Source of the DNA: Roseobacter insulae
Lineage (GTDB): Bacteria; Pseudomonadota; Alphaproteobacteria; Rhodobacterales; Rhodobacteraceae
Direction: 5' to 3'
DNA length: 64,000 bases
NCBI RefSeq assembly: GCF_019375555.1
Contig: NZ_JAHXDN010000004.1
Coordinates: 62,001 to 126,000 of the forward strand
In this document: positions 25,616 through 34,462 of the stretch, piece after piece
How the letters are laid out: each line of letters starts with the position of its first letter
Position numbering within the stretch: position 1 is the stretch's first letter
Translations under genes and position numbers: made by a program
The notes under the pieces: generated by a model
The model's input: only the letters and a program-made list of their open reading frames with translations
The model's database searches: none
Told to the model about the DNA's origin: nothing

Positions 25616-25659
25616 ATCAGGTACCTGCAACCGCTGCCGGGCATGTGCAGGTACCTGAT
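25616..25659 (+). promoter_or_regulatory. Paired palindromes upstream of the AraC gene
   Basis: ATCAGGTACCTGCA (25616-25629) and its exact inverse TGCAGGTACCTGAT (25646-25659) flank a 16-bp spacer. Each contains the perfect palindrome CAGGTACCTG, and the centres are 30 bp apart, about three helical turns. This looks like two operator sites for a dimeric regulator, some 180 bp upstream of the AraC start. It is unlike the AraC-type repeats A-C, so a second regulator may act here. Confidence 0.6.
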
Positions 25660-25841
25660 ACGCAATATCGTTTCAGTGTAAATTCAGGTTTTCTTCAGGA
25701 TTTGCGGCTGAGCGGTGTGTAGGTGGCAAGGACTAAGCTGACCAGTCACCGAAACGGGACTGAAAAAATATTCAGCTCAAATCACGCATTGAGAATTGAA
25801 CCGCAAGTAGTTTTTGCCAGTACCAGAGATTTGGAACCGAT

Positions 25842-26840
25842 ATGAAACGTAATCCTTTGACAGACATTGTGGACTCCCTTGACCTCGTGGGAGCGATCTT
25901 CCTGAGCGCCGACTTTACTGCGCCTTGGTCCATCACCTCGCATGTTACCGAGAAAGACTGTGCGCCCTATATGTCGATACCGGGTCAGATTATTGCCTAT
26001 CACATCGTGACAGAGGGCGAGGCGGTAGTGTCGCTCGATACGTCGCGCGGCCACAGGGAATACTGTCGCGCAAAGCCGGGAGACGTCATTTTTCTACCAT
26101 CGAACCCGCTTCACGTGCTGTCCAGCGAGGGCAGCCGAAGACCGGCGTGCGGACATGATCTGCTGCTGCCTTCGGATCCGGACGGGCTTGCGCGGATTGC
26201 CCATGGCGGCGGTGGCGACCGGACGCGGATCCTTTGTGGTTTCATTGGCAGCAATACGGTGCCAAGTCCGCTGTTCGACATGCTGCCGGAGCTTCTGGTG
26301 ATCAGCATCGAAAGCCTTGAAACCCGCTCCTGGATCGAAGCCTCTGTCGCCATGGCGGCGCGGGAACTGGCGTCGGGGCGTCATGCTCGCGACATGGTTG
26401 CATCCGCTCTGTGCCGCCTCCTGCTCATCGAGGCCCTGCGCACGCATATTGAGACCAACCCGACGCCCGTGGGCTGGTTGAGCGGCATGGCCCATCCACG
26501 CATCGCACGGGCGCTGGCGCGCATTCATGCCGATGTGTCGAACCCGCCGCGCGTGGAAGATCTTGCCAAACACGTTGGCATGTCGCGCTCCTCCTTCGTG
26601 GACCGGTTCAGTGAAGTGATGGGTGTGGGGCCGCGCAAATACGTTCTTGCGCAGCGGATTTCCACGGCCAAGTCGCTGTTGCGGGAGACAGAGCTTCCAA
26701 CGGCCGCGATTGCCTTTCGCGTCGGATATGACGCACCGGAGGCGTTTTCACGCGCTTTCAAAAAGGAAACCGGCACGTCCCCTGCTGCCTGGCGCACCGC
26801 TGAGAAGCGGGCGCTTTGGGACCCTGGGGCAGTTGCCTGA
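25842..26840 (+). CDS. AraC family transcriptional regulator with N-terminal cupin-type sensor
   Basis: 332-aa regulator. The N-terminal ~200 residues form a cupin_6-like ligand domain (HIVTEGEAVVSLD, KPGDVIFLPSNPLHVLSS). The C-terminal ~100 residues carry the two AraC helix-turn-helix units (DLAKHVGMSRSSFVDRF and AIAFRVGYDAPEAFSRAFK). It sits between the methyltransferase operon and the esterase gene. Three tandem direct repeats with a 21-bp period, the geometry typical of AraC-type binding, lie near these genes, so it is the obvious candidate activator. The effector is unknown. Confidence 0.9.
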   Translation: MKRNPLTDIVDSLDLVGAIFLSADFTAPWSITSHVTEKDCAPYMSIPGQIIAYHIVTEGEAVVSLDTSRGHREYCRAKPGDVIFLPSNPLHVLSSEGSRRPACGHDLLLPSDPDGLARIAHGGGGDRTRILCGFIGSNTVPSPLFDMLPELLVISIESLETRSWIEASVAMAARELASGRHARDMVASALCRLLLIEALRTHIETNPTPVGWLSGMAHPRIARALARIHADVSNPPRVEDLAKHVGMSRSSFVDRFSEVMGVGPRKYVLAQRISTAKSLLRETELPTAAIAFRVGYDAPEAFSRAFKKETGTSPAAWRTAEKRALWDPGAVA

Positions 26841-26975
26841 GCCAAGAATCCGGGATGGTGTTTCGAAGGCAGCGCGCGGCTGACATTCATCCTTCCGGCG
26901 AAGGCGGATTATGCGAGGTCATCGTCAGTCCCCTGACCCGTGTCCCCGGCACATCTGGGGCCGCGTTAGGTGATT

Positions 26976-27011
26976 TGGCGGTTGGGTCACACCATCCGGC
27001 GATTGCGTCAT
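26976..27011 (+). promoter_or_regulatory. Tandem direct repeat site B (probable AraC-type operator)
   Basis: TGGCGGTTGGGTCAC (26976-26990) and CGGCGATTGCGTCAT (26997-27011), period 21 bp, clearly related to sites A and C. It ends 59 bp before the ATG of a small ORF (27071), almost the same distance as site A to its gene. It lies upstream of the esterase gene. Confidence 0.65.
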
Positions 27012-27070
27012 TCGCCTCCGGGCATGCGGGTCGTAATCAGGCAAGGCCCCCGTGAAGAGGAACTAAAGCC

Positions 27071-27187
27071 ATGAGATCTCATTTTCGCAGTCTGACGCGC
27101 GGTCCGGGTTGGCAACCTTGTGACCCAAAAAAGGGAATGCGCCTGCCAGACCTGCCGGGCAGTCACCTCCAAGCCCCGGGAGAGTGA
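27071..27187 (+). CDS. Candidate 38-aa leader/small protein
   Basis: Short ORF with a good ribosome site (GAGGAAC, 8-nt spacing) positioned 59 bp after AraC-type site B. The peptide starts MRSHFRSLTRGPGW and ends HLQAPGE. It contains one Cys and many basic and Pro residues, with no recognised family. It may be a small protein, a leader peptide for the esterase gene, or chance. Support is its ribosome site and spacing only. Confidence 0.3.
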   Translation: MRSHFRSLTRGPGWQPCDPKKGMRLPDLPGSHLQAPGE

Positions 27188-27349
27188 TAAGTGGCCGCAC
27201 TCCTGCAAGGGTCTTCCGGCCGTGACAGAGCCGGGTCTCAAAGCCGTGGCCCGATCTGCGGGGACGCGCGCCATATGTGGAACGGCGGGCACGGATATTC
27301 CGGACATCAAGGTAGCGGCGTGGCGTCTTCGATGGGAGCGGAGATCAAA

Positions 27350-28315
27350 ATGCATTTCTGGAACAACGCGACGACGCTCCGGGCCGCGGACCTGATAGCC
27401 TATGCCCTGCGCCTCCTGGCCGCCGCTGTCCATGTGCTCTTGATGGCCGCAACCGCCGCCGGTGCAGGTACGGTCTTCACGCAGCAGACCACCGAGGCAG
27501 GAACACACGCCCCGGCGATTGAATACGATGTTTACGTGCCGGATGATCAATGTGCACAGGGGACGCGGTTGCCTGTTGTTTACTTTCTGCACGGGTTTGG
27601 CGCTTCCGGGGCGGAGTGGCAAAGCTTTGGTGATCTTCCCGCGACCCTCGACCAGCTCATCTCCAACGGGACCATTGCACCGATGATCGCGGTCATGCCA
27701 TCGGCAGGGAAAAGCTGGTATGTTGACAGTGCCCGGTTTGGCGGACCCGGAGATTACGAAAGCGCCATTGTGCTGGGGCTTGTCAAAGAGATCGACAGCC
27801 GGTTCCCCACCCTCGCCCACGCGAATGGCCGAAGTGTGGTTGGCGTCTCGATGGGCGGATACGGTGCACTGCGCCTCGCATTCAAGCATCCCGACCTCTT
27901 CGGGTCGGTGGTTGCCCTCAGCCCCGGGCTGTTCAAGCCGGGCGGGGCATCATGGCGTCACGGTCCGGGCGGCGCGCGATACGCAACACGCGAACGCTGG
28001 TACGAGAAGACCTTCGGAGAGCCCTTCAATATGGGTCGCTATCTTGTCGAGTCGCCCTTTGCCTACGCCCCGCTTGCGGCCATGAGCGAGGATATGCCCG
28101 ATGTGCTGCTCGCCGTCGGTGACGACGATTACTTCGGTGCATATGACGGCACGCTGGAGATGTTCCTCGACCTTCGCCTGCTGGGTCTTAAGCCGGAACT
28201 TCGCGTCCGGGACGGCGGACATGACTGGTCGTTCTGGCGGGCCATTCTGCCGGAAACAATGCAGTTCATTGATCGCCACTGGATTGAAGACATCGGGCAG
28301 GGGCCAGCGCGGTGA
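27350..28315 (+). CDS. Secreted/membrane-anchored esterase of the esterase-D (PF00756) family
   Basis: 321-aa protein. ATG 27350 follows GGGAGCGGAG and begins a hydrophobic export segment (about residues 10-40). The longer GTG frame (27191) adds an unlikely leader. The enzyme body has HGFGASGAEW (81-90), the nucleophile elbow GVSMGGYG with Ser at 167 and the catalytic His in DGGHDWSFW near 295. Family members hydrolyse S-formylglutathione, acyl esters or feruloyl esters. The predicted extracytoplasmic location argues against a housekeeping formaldehyde role. Probably in the AraC regulon (site B upstream). Confidence 0.8.
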   Translation: MHFWNNATTLRAADLIAYALRLLAAAVHVLLMAATAAGAGTVFTQQTTEAGTHAPAIEYDVYVPDDQCAQGTRLPVVYFLHGFGASGAEWQSFGDLPATLDQLISNGTIAPMIAVMPSAGKSWYVDSARFGGPGDYESAIVLGLVKEIDSRFPTLAHANGRSVVGVSMGGYGALRLAFKHPDLFGSVVALSPGLFKPGGASWRHGPGGARYATRERWYEKTFGEPFNMGRYLVESPFAYAPLAAMSEDMPDVLLAVGDDDYFGAYDGTLEMFLDLRLLGLKPELRVRDGGHDWSFWRAILPETMQFIDRHWIEDIGQGPAR

Positions 28316-28411
28316 TTGACTGTCGCCGGTGCGCGCTGGTGCACGCGCATGACGGCCTGACGGTCGGGAGGTACGGATAGGTGCACGACCTCGTGCGCAG
28401 TCCGAACATCC
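28316..28411. other. Short intergenic stretch before site C
   Basis: Part of a 303-base gap between the esterase stop and the next supported start (28619). Apart from site C nothing is recognised. A frame starting at ATG 28519 exists but overlaps the better-supported candidate below. Confidence 0.3.
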
Positions 28412-28447
28412 CGGCGGTTCGGTCATGTCGCCCGGCGGTTGCGTCAT
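28412..28447 (+). promoter_or_regulatory. Tandem direct repeat site C (probable AraC-type operator)
   Basis: CGGCGGTTCGGTCAT (28412-28426) and CGGCGGTTGCGTCAT (28433-28447), period 21 bp, followed by TCG as at sites A and B. It lies upstream of the candidate ORF at 28619 and of the ketopantoate-reductase-like gene, suggesting these belong to the same regulon. Confidence 0.65.
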
Positions 28448-28618
28448 TCGGGGAAAGCCGCTGCGGAAGTATACCGGCCTCGTCTTCAAATGAGTTCATC
28501 CGAGCAAGGTCTACGCTGATGCACGGACAGGCGGCGCAACGGCACAGCGCTGCAACCCCGTGTCTGACCGCACCGCAGATCATGCATTACGTCGCTATTC
28601 AAGGAGAAAACGTCAGCA

Positions 28619-29092
28619 ATGATCCACTTGATCCCTATCATTTCCTTGCATCACCGGGCGTCCGTGGGCCACAGGCAGGCGTCCGACCGGTTTCCGCGCT
28701 GGGACGCTATGCGGCCAAAGATACCGGCAACGCTCGGATTGGCAGATATGCCTGCGGGATCCATCGACTTCGATGTCCTGATCGGGCGGCCGGAGGGGGT
28801 CGGCAGTGGCACTGACCCTGCGACGCGCACCCTGATTTTCGACCATCTGCATGCGGCAACGAAAGCCTCTTCCGTCGGTCTGTGCAGCTCTGTCAAACAC
28901 ATGGTCGCTCAGCGGGCGTTCGAAAAAACCAGCTGTCGCCGTCTCGCGTCGTTTGACAACGGGATATTCGCCCGATGGGGGTCCGATGGCCGACACTTCG
29001 ATAGCGGCGGTCTCCTGACAGGCATGTCCGGCCATTGTCATTCGTCGACACACGCACGTCAATTCCATGTAAAATGTCACCGGGCAATTTGA
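28619..29092 (+). CDS. Candidate hypothetical protein, 157 aa
   Basis: The ATG is preceded by a strong AAGGAG (spacing about 10), and the frame ends 9 bases before the next gene, as in an operon. The middle region (IDFDVLIGRPEG, DPATRTLIFDHLHAATK) has the codon bias of neighbouring genes. The ends look less protein-like, and I recognise no family. Opposite-strand and alternative frames across the same stretch are also open, so this could be a decayed gene. Confidence 0.4.
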   Translation: MIHLIPIISLHHRASVGHRQASDRFPRWDAMRPKIPATLGLADMPAGSIDFDVLIGRPEGVGSGTDPATRTLIFDHLHAATKASSVGLCSSVKHMVAQRAFEKTSCRRLASFDNGIFARWGSDGRHFDSGGLLTGMSGHCHSSTHARQFHVKCHRAI

Positions 29093-29101
29093 GAGGGTAC
29101 C

Positions 29102-30040
29102 ATGCGGATCGCGACAATGGCCACTGGTGGCATAGGCGGTTTTCTCGCCGTGAGGCTGAGCAAGGCAGGGCACGAGGTTGCAACGGTTGCGCGGGGTGAC
29201 CACCTCGCCGCTATCCGGCAGAATGGTTTGACCCTCGAAGGGCCATCCGGCGTGCAAACGGTTCAGCCCTGGATGGCCACGGATAACCCGGCGCAGGTCG
29301 GGCCTGTTGATGCGGTCATCTTCGGCGTCAAGGGCAATTCACTTGAAGATGCCGCGCGCGCTTGTCTGCCCATGCTGCAGGACCAAACGGTTGTCGTGCC
29401 CTTCCTGAACGGGGTCGAGGCCGCGGACCGGTTGCGCCTGGTCCTGCCGGAACGGAATGTCGCTAATGGCATGGCCCAGATATCCACGACCATCGCCGCG
29501 CCCGGTGTCATCAGACAAACCGGGGCGTTCAACGCCTTCACCTTCGCCGAGACCGACACTCGCCCCTCCAAGCGTATTGATGCGTTGCGCGCCGCGATCG
29601 ACGACGCGGGGTCTTCTGCCCCGCCAACCGATGATATCGAACGCGATGTCTGGATGAAATTCGTCCTGTTTTCCGCCATATCCGGTGTCACCGCAGCAGC
29701 CCGTTGCACGATCGGCGACGTAACGGGCAATCCCTACCTTGGCGGGCTCTTCCGCACTGTGGTCGCGGAAACGGCGTCGCTCGGTCGCGCCTTGGGTGTC
29801 GCCCTCCCCCCTGACGCGGAGCAAAAGATCTGGGCAGATACACAGGCGCTGCCTCCGGGCATGCGGGCGTCGACGGCGATTGACCTCGAAAACGGTCGCC
29901 CCCTTGAAATCGACTGGATCTCGGGCGCCGCCGTTCGGTTGGCGAAAAGAGCCGGGCTGGAGGTGCCTGCGAACCATACGCTCTACGCGGTTCTGCTGCC
30001 GCATAAAAACGGCCGATCCGTCCGACCCGAGCCCTCGTGA
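29102..30040 (+). CDS. 2-dehydropantoate 2-reductase family protein (PanE/ApbA-like)
   Basis: 312-aa NADPH-dependent ketoacid reductase. The N-terminal nucleotide motif GGIGGFLAVRL (9-19), FGVKGNSLEDA with the family Lys, LNGVEAADRL, and the C-terminal domain with VWMKFVLFSAISGVT and STAIDLENGRPLEIDW match PanE/ApbA. Pantoate synthesis is the textbook role, but roseobacters often carry several paralogues acting on other 2-oxo acids. The position behind AraC-type site C suggests a specialised reductase. The fit of the N-terminal motif (TGGIGG in place of GAGAIG) is slightly atypical. Confidence 0.82.
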   Translation: MRIATMATGGIGGFLAVRLSKAGHEVATVARGDHLAAIRQNGLTLEGPSGVQTVQPWMATDNPAQVGPVDAVIFGVKGNSLEDAARACLPMLQDQTVVVPFLNGVEAADRLRLVLPERNVANGMAQISTTIAAPGVIRQTGAFNAFTFAETDTRPSKRIDALRAAIDDAGSSAPPTDDIERDVWMKFVLFSAISGVTAAARCTIGDVTGNPYLGGLFRTVVAETASLGRALGVALPPDAEQKIWADTQALPPGMRASTAIDLENGRPLEIDWISGAAVRLAKRAGLEVPANHTLYAVLLPHKNGRSVRPEPS

Positions 30041-30507
30041 TGCCCGTCCCCTGTCGCATGTCAAAGCCTGAGCAAATCCGGCATGCTCTGAATGCCTTGA
30101 ATAGCCGCGATCAGAGATCCCCGGCCAATCCTGCATCTCACCGCGCGCACAATGGATTGAGAGCGTATTCCGGCAAGGACACCGTGCTCACACCCAATGC
30201 GGCTCGGAAAGAACTGCGCGTCAGAAGTCGAAGGCATCCGCAATGGTCTGCACCCAGGCCAGTCGGGCCAATCGCAGGGCTTTTCCTGCCATACTGGACC
30301 GACGGGTTTGTTGATGGACACACATGACGCCGGTACGCGGGTTTGGGCGCCTTTCGAACCCGTCAGGATGGGAAGCGAGGGCACATGACCACGGCGTTTC
30401 AATCATTTTCGACAGCGCGCAGCAAAATGGCGCTATCACTTTTTTGTGCGTGCCTGCAGGCAGAGGTTTTCTGAGCATCTTCCTGCAGATATAGAGCGGA
30501 GATCTAT
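30041..30507. other. Intergenic region without recognised gene
   Basis: About 470 bases. Minus-strand frames of ~100 codons cross it but lack ribosome sites and look like random GC-rich translation. The 3' part (30471-30492) has CTGAGCATCTT then CCTGCAGATAT, loosely similar to the 11-bp repeats upstream of the second winged-helix regulator (63157-63178). Confidence 0.35.
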
Positions 30508-31728
30508 TTGAAGTCATTTATTGGTGATCTGATGCAGCTTTCTATTGAGGGCTGGCGGATTGACGTAGCCGCCAGAACGGCGCAGCGAGGTGGTCGGACA
30601 GAACAGCTCTCGCCCCGGGCGCTCAGGCTTTTGCAGGTCCTTGTGAAGGCCAACGGGGCCGTGGTGCCGCGTGGCAGGCTGCTGGACCGGGTTTGGCCCA
30701 ATGTCACAGTCGGAGACGACAGTCTGACGCAGGTTGTCTCCGAGGTGCGGCGCAAGCTTGGAAATCGTGATCTGATCGCGACGGTCGCGCGCGGCGGCTA
30801 TCGGCTGACGGCGTCCTCCCTCGTCCGGACCGCCGAGCGAGAATTACCGGACATTGAACCCGGGTCATTTTTCTCGATCGACGCTTACACGCTGTGCATC
30901 GAAGCCCGCGACTGCTTCCAGCGCGGAGGCGAAGGATCGCAGCGCGCATTTGTCGATCTGGCGGCGGAAGCCGCCGCTGCTGCCCCCGAATTTGCCGAGG
31001 CGCGGGCGCTGCATTCGCTGGCCCTGCTGAAACGTCACATATTCTGGTCCGAAGGCGAGACGCTGCTGGACGCCGCGTTGGCGGAATCCGAGGCTGCGAT
31101 CCGGCTTGACCCGGAATTGGCCCATGCCCATCTGACCGAGGCCGCCATCCGCGTGTCCATGGGCGCAATCGAACCCGGGCGACGGTCGCTCGAACGTGCG
31201 CTGGCACTGGGTTCAAAGGATGCCGAGCTGCATCTGGAAGCCGCCATTCTGCTGTTGACCATGGGGGAGCAGCGTTCGGCGGGGGCGCTGGCGATCAGGG
31301 CGGCTGCGCTGGCGCCGGAAGACTTCGGCGCGGACCTGCTGGCCGCTCGCATGTACCAGCACAGCGATCCGGTTCGGGGCCATCTTTACGCCGAACGGTC
31401 GCTGCGCAAGGTCCGGGCAAAACTGGCGATAGACCCGCACTCGATGCGTGCGCTTTACGCGCTGGGACCGCTGCTTGCACAACTTGGCGACCACCGTGGC
31501 GCGCGCTCTGCACTGGAAAGCGTTGCACATCACGACAGCCCGTTGGAGTACTACCGCGCAATGGGCCTTTGCCAGATCGGCGATACCACTGCCGCACTGG
31601 AGCGCCTTGAGTTTCTGGCCCTCCGCGGGTGGCGCCATGCCTGTATCCTTGACAAGGACGGGGGTTTTCGGTCGTTGCAATCTGACGCGCGGCTCAAGCG
31701 TCTTCAGGCAGATGTCCTGGCCGCTTGA
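30508..31728 (+). CDS. Winged-helix (Trans_reg_C) regulator with TPR-like C-terminal region
   Basis: 406-aa protein. Residues ~8-105 form an OmpR/CadC-type winged helix (LSPRALRLLQVLVKANGAVV, DRVWPNVTVGDDSLTQVVSEVRRKLG, IATVARGGYRL). The rest is Ala/Leu-rich alpha-helical TPR-like repeats (for example AAIRLDPELAHAHLTEAAIR and AAILLLTMGEQRSAGALAIR). No transmembrane helix is obvious, so it may be a soluble regulator with a protein-interaction sensor. TTG at 30508 has GGAG upstream. ATG 30532 is an alternative. Targets unknown. Confidence 0.78.
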   Translation: MKSFIGDLMQLSIEGWRIDVAARTAQRGGRTEQLSPRALRLLQVLVKANGAVVPRGRLLDRVWPNVTVGDDSLTQVVSEVRRKLGNRDLIATVARGGYRLTASSLVRTAERELPDIEPGSFFSIDAYTLCIEARDCFQRGGEGSQRAFVDLAAEAAAAAPEFAEARALHSLALLKRHIFWSEGETLLDAALAESEAAIRLDPELAHAHLTEAAIRVSMGAIEPGRRSLERALALGSKDAELHLEAAILLLTMGEQRSAGALAIRAAALAPEDFGADLLAARMYQHSDPVRGHLYAERSLRKVRAKLAIDPHSMRALYALGPLLAQLGDHRGARSALESVAHHDSPLEYYRAMGLCQIGDTTAALERLEFLALRGWRHACILDKDGGFRSLQSDARLKRLQADVLAA

Positions 31729-32068
31729 TCCGGGTGTCAACTCTTTACCGTCTTTGCTTGGAATACACCGCAAGCCGCCGGGTGGCGAACCCGCGCTGCG
31801 GTTCGAACCCAAGGCACCAATCTGGCCTCGGTTCGATGCCCGCGCGATGTCAACCGGCAGTGTGCAATCGAAAGGTTACATTACATCGGCCCGAACACTC
31901 TACGTCTGCTTGTTTGCGCCGCAACGAGGCAGTCGCGGTTCATCTTCTGCAATACTCCATGGCGGTGCCGCGTACCAAGGCCTTTCAGCCCCTTCGGCAA
32001 CGTCGGCCTTCGCCCGCAGCATTCGGCGCAAACCGATACGTACACATAGCTGCCCGGCTTGGGTGCAC
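31729..32068. other. Intergenic region without recognised gene
   Basis: 340 bases between two convergent genes. Frames here are extensions of antisense translation. No clear terminator hairpin with a T-run was found, and nothing else is recognised. Confidence 0.35.
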
Positions 32069-34462
32069 CTACGAACCAGTTCCGTATTGGCGCAGCGGCA
32101 GCCCGAACGGGCGACCGGGTGACAGACCACTCGCCGTAGACGCGATGGCCTCAGCGTCGATGCCGAAATGTCGATACAAATCCAGCACGGTTCCTGTCTG
32201 ACCAAAGTGCTCAACCCCCAAACCCGCCGTTCGGTGACCCACCACGCCACCGAGCCAGCTCAGCGTCGCAGGATGTCCGTCAATCACGGTGACGATAATG
32301 GCGTGACGCGGCACGTCCTGCAGCAATCGTTCAATATGCCCGCGCGCAGATGCGTCGCCTTGAGACCGGACGCGTTGCGCCGCCTGCCATCCGGCGTTCA
32401 GGCGATCTGCCGATGTGACTGCGAGGACCCCGATGTCGCGACGGGAGTTGGCCAACAGACCGGCGGCGGCAATGGCTTCTGTTGCAATAGTGCCCTGGTA
32501 CGCGATTACCAGTTCGCAGTTTGGTCCCGGCTGGCGCAACCAATACGCCCCGTCAACGATGCCGCGCCGCAGGCCGGGATCAAGGGTCCGGGTGGGTTGT
32601 TCAAGCGGTCGCGTCGACAGCCGCAGATAAACCGCGCCGCCGGTTTCGTCGCGCAACCACGTGCGTTCGTCCTGCACCGCATCTCCGTCGCGCTGCATGT
32701 AGTCAAATGCCCATTCCGTGATCACGGCCAGTTCGTCTGCGTAAGCCGGTTCGAAAGCTGCCAGACCATCCTGGCTCATACCGATCAGCGGGGTGGCAAC
32801 GGACTGATGGGCGCCACCGTCCGAGGCGAGGCTGACACCGGAGGGGGTGCCTACCAACAAAAACCGGGCGTCCTGATAACAGGCATAGTTCAACGCATCG
32901 AGCGCACGGCTTACAAAGGGATCATAGAGGGTTCCGATCGGCAAAAGACGCTCTGCGAACAGTGAATGGCTCAGCCCCGCTGCTCCCAGCAGCAGGCACA
33001 GGTTCATCTCGGCGATACCCAGCTCGATGTGCTGACCTTTGGGGGAGAAGCGCCATTTTTGGGTACTGGGAATTTGTTCGGCGCGAAACGTGTCCGCCAC
33101 CTCGGTGCGGCCAAACAACCCGCGCCGGTTCACCCACGGGCCGAGATTGGTCGAAACCGTGACATCGGGCGACATGGTCACGATACGCTCTGCAAGAGCC
33201 GTCTGGCCCTTTGCCAGCCCATCAAGCATTTTGCCGAACGCGGCCTGGGTCGAGATCACTTTGTCGCCCGGTGGCGCAATCGGTGGCACCACGATGTCAA
33301 CGGACGACGCGCGGCGTGGTCCATGTGCGAAAAACGGCACGCGGCCCAGTGCTTCTTTCAGAACGTCGGCCTCGCCGGTCAAACCTTCAAAGGGGTCCCA
33401 TTCATGGCCGGTGCGCACGCCCATGTCCTCTTGGAAAGAGGCCATTTGATCCCTGGTCATAAGCCCCGCATGGTTGTCTTTATGTCCCGCCAGCGGTGTT
33501 CCCCACCCTTTGACGGTGTAGGCGATAAAGACCGTCGGGATGTCGTCGGAGATGCCATTGAAGGCCTCCGTCAGGGTTTCGAGGCAATGCCCGCCAAGGT
33601 TGGTCATCAGGCAGGCCAGTTCGGCATCCGTGCGACGGTCCAACAGGGCGGTCACAGGGCCCTGATCTCCGATCTCGTTCAGCAGTCGTGCGCGCCATGC
33701 GGCCCCACCCTGATACGTCAGCGCTGAAAAGATCGAGTTCGGGCAGGTGTCGATCCATGTGCGCAGGGCGTCGCCACCGGGTTCCGCAAAGGCGGCCCGT
33801 TGCAGCGCACCATGCTTCAGCATTTCGACCCGCCACCCGAACGCCTCAAAGATGCCGGCAATCCGGTCTTTGAGGCCCTCATGCACAATTCCGTCAAGAC
33901 TTTGACGATTGTAATCAATGATCCACCAGGTATTCCGCAACCCGTGTTTCCAGCCTTCCTGAAGACATTCGTAGATATTGCCTTCGTCCAGTTCGGCATC
34001 GCCCATCAGAGAAATCATCCTGCCCGGCGCGGTCACCTCGGACCAGTCTTTGGCAATCAGAAAGTCCTGTACCATGGACGCGAATGCAGTGATGGCCACG
34101 CCAAGACCCACCGAACCGGTCGAGAAATCCACATCATCCACGTCCTTGGTGCGGCTGGGGTAGCTTTGCACGCCGCCGTAGCCACGAAAGTTCTCCATAT
34201 TCTCGCGAGACTGTTTGCCCATCAGGTACTGAATCGCGTGAAAGACCGGCCCTGCATGCGGTTTGACGGCAACACGGTCCTCCGGCCGTAGAACAGCAAA
34301 ATAGAGGGCTGTCATGATCGACACCATCGAAGCGGACGAGGCCTGATGACCGCCTACCTTGATCTCGTCACTGTCGCGCAAGTGATTGGCGTTGTGGATT
34401 GTCCAACACGCCAGCCAGAGCACCTTCCTTTCAATTTCCTTGAGCTGCGTCAGATCGGTCAT
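32069..34462 (-). CDS. Thiamine-diphosphate enzyme, AceE/transketolase-like
   Basis: 797-aa protein resembling homodimeric pyruvate dehydrogenase E1 and transketolase. The ThDP-binding motif begins GDAELDEGNIYE and ends at IIDYNRQSLDG. The second half has the pyrimidine-binding Glu region ELGIAEMNLCLLLGAAG and a C-terminal transketolase domain (ASARGHIERLLQDVP, HPATLSWLGGVVGHR). Classical AceE is ~890 residues and transketolase ~670, so this is an intermediate branch with no lipoyl-enzyme genes nearby. Likely decarboxylates or transfers a two-carbon unit from a 2-oxo acid. Last gene of the eight-gene operon, start overlapping the thioesterase stop (ATGA). Confidence 0.75.
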   Translation of the reverse strand: MTDLTQLKEIERKVLWLACWTIHNANHLRDSDEIKVGGHQASSASMVSIMTALYFAVLRPEDRVAVKPHAGPVFHAIQYLMGKQSRENMENFRGYGGVQSYPSRTKDVDDVDFSTGSVGLGVAITAFASMVQDFLIAKDWSEVTAPGRMISLMGDAELDEGNIYECLQEGWKHGLRNTWWIIDYNRQSLDGIVHEGLKDRIAGIFEAFGWRVEMLKHGALQRAAFAEPGGDALRTWIDTCPNSIFSALTYQGGAAWRARLLNEIGDQGPVTALLDRRTDAELACLMTNLGGHCLETLTEAFNGISDDIPTVFIAYTVKGWGTPLAGHKDNHAGLMTRDQMASFQEDMGVRTGHEWDPFEGLTGEADVLKEALGRVPFFAHGPRRASSVDIVVPPIAPPGDKVISTQAAFGKMLDGLAKGQTALAERIVTMSPDVTVSTNLGPWVNRRGLFGRTEVADTFRAEQIPSTQKWRFSPKGQHIELGIAEMNLCLLLGAAGLSHSLFAERLLPIGTLYDPFVSRALDALNYACYQDARFLLVGTPSGVSLASDGGAHQSVATPLIGMSQDGLAAFEPAYADELAVITEWAFDYMQRDGDAVQDERTWLRDETGGAVYLRLSTRPLEQPTRTLDPGLRRGIVDGAYWLRQPGPNCELVIAYQGTIATEAIAAAGLLANSRRDIGVLAVTSADRLNAGWQAAQRVRSQGDASARGHIERLLQDVPRHAIIVTVIDGHPATLSWLGGVVGHRTAGLGVEHFGQTGTVLDLYRHFGIDAEAIASTASGLSPGRPFGLPLRQYGTGS

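Noticed and set aside
27191-27349. GTG-initiated N-terminal extension of the secreted esterase
   Set aside because: Adds 53 low-complexity Gly/Ser/Arg residues ahead of a good export signal. ATG 27350 has its own ribosome site.
30061-30402. 113-codon minus-strand open frame in the intergenic region
   Set aside because: No ribosome site, no family resemblance, and composition of random GC-rich DNA.
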